The notes under the pieces: model-generated
Seen by the model: the letters and a program-made list of their open reading frames with translations, nothing else
Database searches by the model: none
Told to the model about the DNA's origin: nothing
Program-made: the position numbers and the translations under genes
Part shown: piece after piece, positions 6,696-10,914 of the stretch
Layout: every line of letters begins with the position of its first letter
How positions within the stretch are numbered: position 1 is the stretch's first letter
NCBI GenBank assembly: GCA_020446665.1
Contig: JAGREF010000236.1
Coordinates: 1-10,914, forward strand
Direction: 5' to 3'
DNA: 10,914 bases
Source: Sphingomonadaceae bacterium
GTDB lineage: Bacteria; Pseudomonadota; Alphaproteobacteria; Sphingomonadales; Sphingomonadaceae

Positions 6696-7763
6696 CTAAC
6701 CCTCACGCGCAAAGCCGACCCCGTCGGGCCAGTCGGATGCGGCAAGGCCCATCACCTTGAACAGCTGGCCCATCTGGTCATCCGCGATCAGCCGGTCACG
6801 CTGGGCTTGCAGATCCTGCATATATTGCGGTGCCCGTCGGGCGAGCGCTTCCGTGCGCATTTCGATGCCAAGGGCGCGCAGCCAGTCACCCTGCGGCATA
6901 GTGCCCAGCCATTTGATTTCGCGCGACTGAGCAATCCGGGCGAGCGTTTCGAAATCGACCAGCGCGGTCAGATCGGCTGTACCGGGTTCGCTGAACGGGT
7001 TGACCTTCTGATGGGCACGGACGGCTTGCAGAGTGGAGCCCTCGCGCAGTTCGGCATGGCCATAATCAATGATCAGCGCAGCCCCGCCCTGCGCTTCCAG
7101 CCGACCGGTAATTTCATAGATGATCGCTGCGGCACCGGGGCAGGTTTCCAGGATCGTGCCCTGATTGGCATCGCGCCAGGCAACCGGCACCGCTGCATCC
7201 ATCGCTTGCCCACCTGAGACAGGGATGAAGCGATCCCGTTCGTCCAGCCCCACCATCCGCTCGCGCCAGCCCTCTGCCGTGCGGACCAGTTGCCGCACCG
7301 GCAGGGCGTCGAGAAATTCATTCGCGACCAGCAGCAACGGGATATCATGCGGTACGGTGGAAAGGTCATGGTGCCAGCGCGCTTCTGGCACGGATCGCAT
7401 CTGCAATTCGCGCAAGGCCGGCGAGGCTTCGACGAAATGGACCTCAGGCTCCAGCCCGTATTTCTTCGCGCTGCGCAGCGCATCCTTGGCCAACGTGCCG
7501 CGTCCCGGCCCCAGTTCGACATAGGCCACATCTTCGCTGCGCCCGGCCTTGATCCACATATCGGCCAGCCACAGCCCGATCAGTTCGCCAAACATCTGGC
7601 TGATTTCCGGCGCAGTCACGAAATCGCCCTGCGTCCCCAGCGGGTCACGCGCAGCATAATAGCGGGCGTTGCTTTCCCCCATATATTGCGTGAAGGAAAT
7701 CGGCCCCGTATTGCGGATCAGGCGACGGAATATATCGCCCAGACTGGTCTGATCTTCGTTCAT
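6696..7763 (-). CDS. MidA/NDUFAF7-family SAM-dependent methyltransferase
   Basis: 355 residues from the ATG at 7763, chosen because it overlaps the lgt stop as ATGA; the frame stays open farther upstream only inside lgt. The family (DUF185, COG1565) includes mitochondrial NDUFAF7/MidA, which methylates an arginine of a core subunit of respiratory complex I during assembly. Seen: GDFVTAPEISQMFGELIG (46-63), a hallmark of the family; the SAM-binding loop VELGPGRGTL (82-91); an acidic strand end FVEASP (110-115); and NEFLDALPVRQ (148-158), equivalent to the NEFFDALP seen in homologues. A later IDYGH is also typical. Its role in bacteria is not settled; a target in complex I (Nuo) is an inference from the eukaryotic protein. 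It lies between lgt and the acyltransferase, and the four-base overlap suggests translational coupling to lgt. Confidence 0.92.
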   Translation of the reverse strand: MNEDQTSLGDIFRRLIRNTGPISFTQYMGESNARYYAARDPLGTQGDFVTAPEISQMFGELIGLWLADMWIKAGRSEDVAYVELGPGRGTLAKDALRSAKKYGLEPEVHFVEASPALRELQMRSVPEARWHHDLSTVPHDIPLLLVANEFLDALPVRQLVRTAEGWRERMVGLDERDRFIPVSGGQAMDAAVPVAWRDANQGTILETCPGAAAIIYEITGRLEAQGGAALIIDYGHAELREGSTLQAVRAHQKVNPFSEPGTADLTALVDFETLARIAQSREIKWLGTMPQGDWLRALGIEMRTEALARRAPQYMQDLQAQRDRLIADDQMGQLFKVMGLAASDWPDGVGFAREG

Positions 7764-8656
7764 GCCCCTGCAGGCTTGGCCGCCCCCGTTGCCAGTTCTG
7801 GTTTCATCAATGCCCTGACTGTCACCCCGATCCCGATAAGAATCAAGGGGATAGTGAGCCATTGCCCCATGGAAAGGCCCGTATTGGCGGCAAATTCGGC
7901 CAATTGTTCATCCGGCTCGCGGAAAAACTCGACGATGAAGCGGCCCAGCGCGATGCCGGTGGTGAAGATTCCGACCAGCAGCCCGGTGCGATAGCGTGCC
8001 CGTGTGCGCCAGAAGAGATAGAGCAGGATGACCACAAGGATCGCCCCTTCCAACGCGGCTTCGTAAAGCTGGCTGGGGTGGCGCGCATCCGGCCCTGCGC
8101 CGGGGAAGACCATCGCCCAGGGCACGTCAGTGGTCCGTCCCCACAATTCGCCATTGATGAAGTTGGCCATGCGCCCCAGGAACATCCCCATCGGCACATT
8201 CACTGCGACATAGTCCGCCACGCGGATGAAATTGAGCTGGTTGCGCCAGCAGACATAGGCGATGGCCAGCAACACGCCGATCAGCCCGCCATGGAAGCTC
8301 ATCCCCCCGTCCCACAGCCGCAGTAGATCCCAGCTGATCGTCTCGGTGGGGGTAAAGTGCGTGAATAGGCTCGGCTTGCCGGTGCTGCCGCCCGTATAGA
8401 ACATGGCATAGCCCAGCCGCCCGCCGCCGATTACGCCCAGCGTGCAATAGAAGAACAGATCATCCGCATGGCGCTGCGCCAGCGGGGCGCCGGGCGCCTT
8501 GATCATCCTGCCCATATGCCAATAGGCGAACAATATCCCGCCCAGATAGGCGAGCGAGTAAAAGCGCAGGGTGAAAAAACCCAGCTCAATGCCGGGTTTC
8601 AGCCCCAGTTCGGACCATTGAATGGGCTCCGATGCAGCAGCCAGTAGTGACAGCAA
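7760..8656 (-). CDS. lgt: Prolipoprotein diacylglyceryl transferase Lgt
   Basis: 298 residues from a TTG start at 8656 with AAGAGG 8 nt upstream. A TAA stop lies four codons farther upstream in frame and the first internal Met is residue 48, inside the membrane domain, so TTG is the best start. Lgt is an inner-membrane enzyme that transfers diacylglyceryl from phosphatidylglycerol to the lipobox cysteine of prolipoproteins, the first step of lipoprotein maturation. Seen: several membrane segments, GGMSFHGG with the family His (H122), the signature GRMANFINGELWGR (161-174), HPSQLYEA (193-200), and GRFIVEFFREPD (238-249). Ala164 stands where many Lgt proteins have Gly; the key Arg162 and Asn165 are kept. 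Length is normal. It is the first gene of the minus-strand block and diverges from the acyl-CoA-ligase-like gene. The DUF3604 protein downstream is a predicted substrate. Confidence 0.97.
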   Translation of the reverse strand: MLSLLAAASEPIQWSELGLKPGIELGFFTLRFYSLAYLGGILFAYWHMGRMIKAPGAPLAQRHADDLFFYCTLGVIGGGRLGYAMFYTGGSTGKPSLFTHFTPTETISWDLLRLWDGGMSFHGGLIGVLLAIAYVCWRNQLNFIRVADYVAVNVPMGMFLGRMANFINGELWGRTTDVPWAMVFPGAGPDARHPSQLYEAALEGAILVVILLYLFWRTRARYRTGLLVGIFTTGIALGRFIVEFFREPDEQLAEFAANTGLSMGQWLTIPLILIGIGVTVRALMKPELATGAAKPAGA

Positions 8657-8805
8657 GTGGCGAACCTCTTAGGTATGGGGACCCTTAACGGGCGTTTTGC
8701 GTTATCCTTTTGGCACAGGGTTAAGTCCCGCGAAACCCCGCAATCGGGACAAACCAAGATGCCGTAGCGTAACGGTGCAACAGAACAGAGAGAGGATTGT
8801 GGCCG
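8657..8805. promoter_or_regulatory. Divergent intergenic region between lgt and the ANL ligase
   Basis: 149 bp that must drive or lead into both divergent transcripts. It holds the lgt ribosome-binding site on one side and AGAGGA before the ligase on the other. No box pair on either strand is good enough to call a promoter; TTGCGT (8697-8702, plus) has only a poor -10 partner. The middle is filled by overlapping inverted repeats, described separately. Confidence 0.5.
8678..8750. repeat. Overlapping inverted repeats sharing one central arm
   Basis: The central arm GTTAAGTCCCG (8720-8730) can pair in two ways. Leftward, GGGAC (8678-8682) and TTAAC (8685-8689) pair with GTCCC (8725-8729) and GTTAA (8720-8724), with a CC bulge and about 30 nt between. 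Rightward, GTCCCG (8725-8730) pairs perfectly with CGGGAC (8745-8750) around a 14-nt loop. The pairings exclude each other. They could be operator half-sites or alternative RNA folds; no T-run follows, so they do not look like terminators. Confidence 0.45.
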
Positions 8806-10503
8806 ATGGCGACCGAGCTGGACCAGATGCTTGACCGAATCATGGATGCGCTGAGCGCTGAAGGGCAGCCCTTTGAAACCACGATGACGGAACGGCGCGG
8901 CCAGCCAATGCCCGCTTTCAGGAATGCACCGCCCAGTCTGGCCCATTATTTTGCCCATTATTGCAAGGAACATGGCGACACGACCTTTCTGGTCGATGGC
9001 GATGTACGGCTGAGCTTTGCGGAAAGCTATGCCGCGGCGCGCGCGGTCGCATCCGGGCTGATTTCGCGCCACGGGCTGGAGCGGGGCGACCGCGTAGGGA
9101 TCGCGGCGCGCAATTCAGCCAGCTGGATCATCGCCTATATGGGGATCGTGATGGCGGGCGGCTGCGCCACGCTGCTCAATGGTTTCTGGAACGGGGACGA
9201 GCTCGCCTATGGTATCCGGCTGGCGGAGTGCAAATATGTGCTGGCCGACCGGCAGAGGGCAGAGCGGCTGGTGGGCACGGACCATTCCGCCACGATCCTG
9301 CCGCTGGTGCATGATTGCCACCCGCTGGAAGGGCTCGCGGCCCTGTGCGGCGAAGCCGGTGCCGCAGATGCGGCTCTGCCAGAGCTGGGTCCCGATGATC
9401 TGGCGACGATCCTCTATACGTCCGGCTCTACCGGCTTGTCCAAAGGCGCATGGTCTGACCATCGCGGCGTGGTGAGCGGCACGATGAGCTATGCCGCGCA
9501 GACGCTGATGGCGCTCACCTATCTTGATGGCAAGGGCGAGGCGCCCACGCTGCAGCCCTGCGCGCTGGTGGCGGTGCCGCTGTTCCATGTGACCGGCGAA
9601 GTGCCGCTGTTCCTGCAATCCTTCGCGCTGGGGCGCAAACTGGTGATCCTCAAGCGCTGGGATGCGCTGGAAGCCTTGCGCCTGATGGAAGCGGAAAAGG
9701 TCACCTATTTCGTCGGCGTCCCGCTGATGAGCTATGAAATCGCCACCCATCCCGACCGGGCGAAATTCGATATCAGCGCCTGTTCCGGCTTTGCCGCTGG
9801 CGGCGCGCCGCGTCCGCCAGACCATGTCAGCAAGATCAGGGACAGCTTCCCCGATGGTTTCCCTCTGATCGGCTATGGCCTGACGGAAACCAACGCGGTG
9901 GGCTGTGCCAATTTCAACGAAAATTATCTCGCCAAGCCAACCAGTACGGGGCGCAGCAGTCGCCCGATAGTGGAACTGGCGATCATGGATGAAGCGGGCA
10001 ACAAGCTGGCACAGGGCGCAACCGGCGAAATCTGCATCCGCAGCGTGGCCAATTTCAGCGGCTACTGGAACAATGATGAAGCGACTTCGGCGGCCTTTAC
10101 CGCTGATGCCTTCTTCCGCACCGGCGATCTCGGCTATATCGATGAAGACGGCTATCTCTTCATCGTTGACCGCAAGAAGGACATCATCATTCGCGGGGGT
10201 GAGAATATTTCCTGCATCGAAGTGGAGGAAGCATTCTATGCGCGCGAAGAGATCGCCGAATGTTCGGTCTTCGGCCTGCCGCATGAACGCTATGGCGAGA
10301 TTCCGGCAGCGGTCTATTTCGTGAAGCCGGGGGCAAATTTCCCGGAAGAAATGCTGGTTGAACATCTCAAGGCCAGCCTGGCCCCGTTCAAGGTCCCCAC
10401 CGTGCTGTGGCGGTCCGACCAGCCGCTGCCGCGCCTTGGCACGCAAAAGATCGACAAGCGCAGCTTGCGCGAACACTATGTGAAAGTTACGGCGGGGGCT
10501 TGA
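8806..10503 (+). CDS. Class I adenylate-forming enzyme (acyl-CoA synthetase/ligase-like, ANL superfamily)
   Basis: 565 residues from the ATG at 8806, with GAGGA 9 nt upstream; a TTG three codons earlier is a weaker choice. ANL enzymes activate a carboxylic acid with ATP to an acyl-AMP and usually pass it to CoA. Motifs in order: the phosphate-binding loop TSGSTGLSKG (205-214; Ser where Pro is usual), the YGLTETN adenine-binding motif (357-363), RTGDLGYIDEDGYL (438-451), the hinge-containing RKKDIIIRGGENIS, and the C-terminal catalytic lysine K548 in PRLGTQKIDKRSL, where Gln stands in place of the usual Gly just before the lysine. All parts needed for activity appear present. No signal or membrane segment, so cytoplasmic. 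The substrate (fatty or aromatic acid) cannot be told. Its stop overlaps the glnD start (TTGA), an unusual partner for such an enzyme. Confidence 0.92.
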   Translation: MATELDQMLDRIMDALSAEGQPFETTMTERRGQPMPAFRNAPPSLAHYFAHYCKEHGDTTFLVDGDVRLSFAESYAAARAVASGLISRHGLERGDRVGIAARNSASWIIAYMGIVMAGGCATLLNGFWNGDELAYGIRLAECKYVLADRQRAERLVGTDHSATILPLVHDCHPLEGLAALCGEAGAADAALPELGPDDLATILYTSGSTGLSKGAWSDHRGVVSGTMSYAAQTLMALTYLDGKGEAPTLQPCALVAVPLFHVTGEVPLFLQSFALGRKLVILKRWDALEALRLMEAEKVTYFVGVPLMSYEIATHPDRAKFDISACSGFAAGGAPRPPDHVSKIRDSFPDGFPLIGYGLTETNAVGCANFNENYLAKPTSTGRSSRPIVELAIMDEAGNKLAQGATGEICIRSVANFSGYWNNDEATSAAFTADAFFRTGDLGYIDEDGYLFIVDRKKDIIIRGGENISCIEVEEAFYAREEIAECSVFGLPHERYGEIPAAVYFVKPGANFPEEMLVEHLKASLAPFKVPTVLWRSDQPLPRLGTQKIDKRSLREHYVKVTAGA

Positions 10504-10914
10504 ACCAGACACGCATCCCCAATCAGCGCGAGATTATCGACCGGCGCGCCTTGGCAGAGGAAATCTCTGCGCTTGTAGCAGATAAGGGTGCCAAGGCGCG
10601 GCCGGACATCGTGGCGTGCCTGCGGGCAGCACTTGATCGCGGGCGGGCGGAACTAGCCCGGCGTCTGGCAGAGGCCCCGGCCTCGGGCCATGAATGCAAT
10701 GGCGGCCATTCCTTTCTGGTCGATCAACTGGTGCGCCTGCTGCATGATCATGTCGTCAAGGATGTCTATCCGGCGGCCAATCGCTCTTCGGGGGAACGGC
10801 TCGCGATCCTGGCTGTCGGCGGCTATGGCCGCGCGGAAATGGCACCGCATTCGGATGTCGATATCGCTTTCCTGACTCCGGGCAAGAGCACCGCCTGGTG
10901 CGAACAGGTGATCG
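10500..10914 (+). CDS. glnD: [Protein-PII] uridylyltransferase GlnD, N-terminal part (truncated by window edge)
   Basis: 138 residues are visible from a TTG start at 10500 that overlaps the ligase stop (TTGA). No ATG or GTG in this frame lies close by, and the start gives NQTRIPNQREIIDRRAL, an N-terminus like that of sphingomonad GlnD. GlnD adds UMP to PII proteins when glutamine is low and removes it when glutamine is high, so it is the primary nitrogen sensor. Seen: a helical N-terminal region, then the nucleotidyltransferase signature AVGGYGRAEMAPHSDVDIAF, with GGYGR at 107-111 and the metal-binding aspartates D119 and D121. The HD and two ACT domains lie beyond the window. The ribosome-binding site is poor (a G-run directly before the start), so translation probably depends on coupling to the ligase gene. 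Confidence 0.93.
   Translation, partial: MNQTRIPNQREIIDRRALAEEISALVADKGAKARPDIVACLRAALDRGRAELARRLAEAPASGHECNGGHSFLVDQLVRLLHDHVVKDVYPAANRSSGERLAILAVGGYGRAEMAPHSDVDIAFLTPGKSTAWCEQVI

Noticed and set aside
7764..7862. N-terminal extension of the MidA-like methyltransferase
   Set aside because: It lies inside lgt and is not like the family; the ATG at 7763 forms a typical ATGA overlap.
8711..8727. TGGCAC-containing stretch resembling a sigma54 promoter
   Set aside because: The -24 half TGGCACA matches, but the -12 half reads TAAGT instead of TTGCW, so the essential GC is missing.
9115..10512. Long minus-strand open frame (465 codons) opposite the ligase
   Set aside because: Antisense shadow of a clearly conserved ANL gene in high-GC DNA; its translation is rich in His, Gln and Arg with no recognisable domain.

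Overview
The window reads as core chromosomal DNA of an alphaproteobacterium, most likely a sphingomonad (Sphingomonadales, possibly the Erythrobacter/Altererythrobacter group). This rests on the high G+C, the tightly packed genes, the style of the GlnD N-terminus (IPNQREIIDRRAL) and of the Lgt signature (GRMANFINGELWGR), and the general look of the proteins. The genus is an inference; no rRNA or other marker is present. I see no tRNA, rRNA, CRISPR array, insertion sequence or phage gene.

Layout. Nearly all of positions 1-8656 is coded on the minus strand and 8806-10914 on the plus strand, diverging from a 149-bp intergenic region (8657-8805). Read in the direction of transcription leftward from that region, the minus strand holds a tightly coupled five-gene block: lgt (prolipoprotein diacylglyceryl transferase, TTG start), a MidA/NDUFAF7-type SAM methyltransferase, a PlsC-like acyltransferase, a DUF1295 membrane protein and a periplasmic DsbA-family thiol oxidoreductase. 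Three of the four junctions overlap or lie 2 nt apart. After a 107-nt gap comes a second three-gene block: a large putative lipoprotein of the DUF3604 (PHP-like metallohydrolase) family, a membrane-anchored divergent parvulin, and a HupE/UreJ-family membrane protein, with junctions of 9 nt and a GTGA overlap. After a 90-nt gap with a candidate promoter comes the 5' part of ftsH, which runs off the left edge.

On the plus strand an acyl-CoA-ligase-like ANL enzyme is followed, through a TTGA stop/start overlap, by the 5' end of glnD (PII uridylyltransferase), which runs off the right edge.

How the genes may work together. Lgt, DsbA, the parvulin, the DUF3604 lipoprotein and FtsH all concern making, folding or checking envelope proteins. 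The DUF3604-parvulin-HupE trio is the least understood part and the best candidate for an undescribed system: an exported, metal-dependent hydrolase with its own folding helper and a possible metal permease. That functional reading is inference; what the sequence shows directly is gene order, coupling and the motifs listed.
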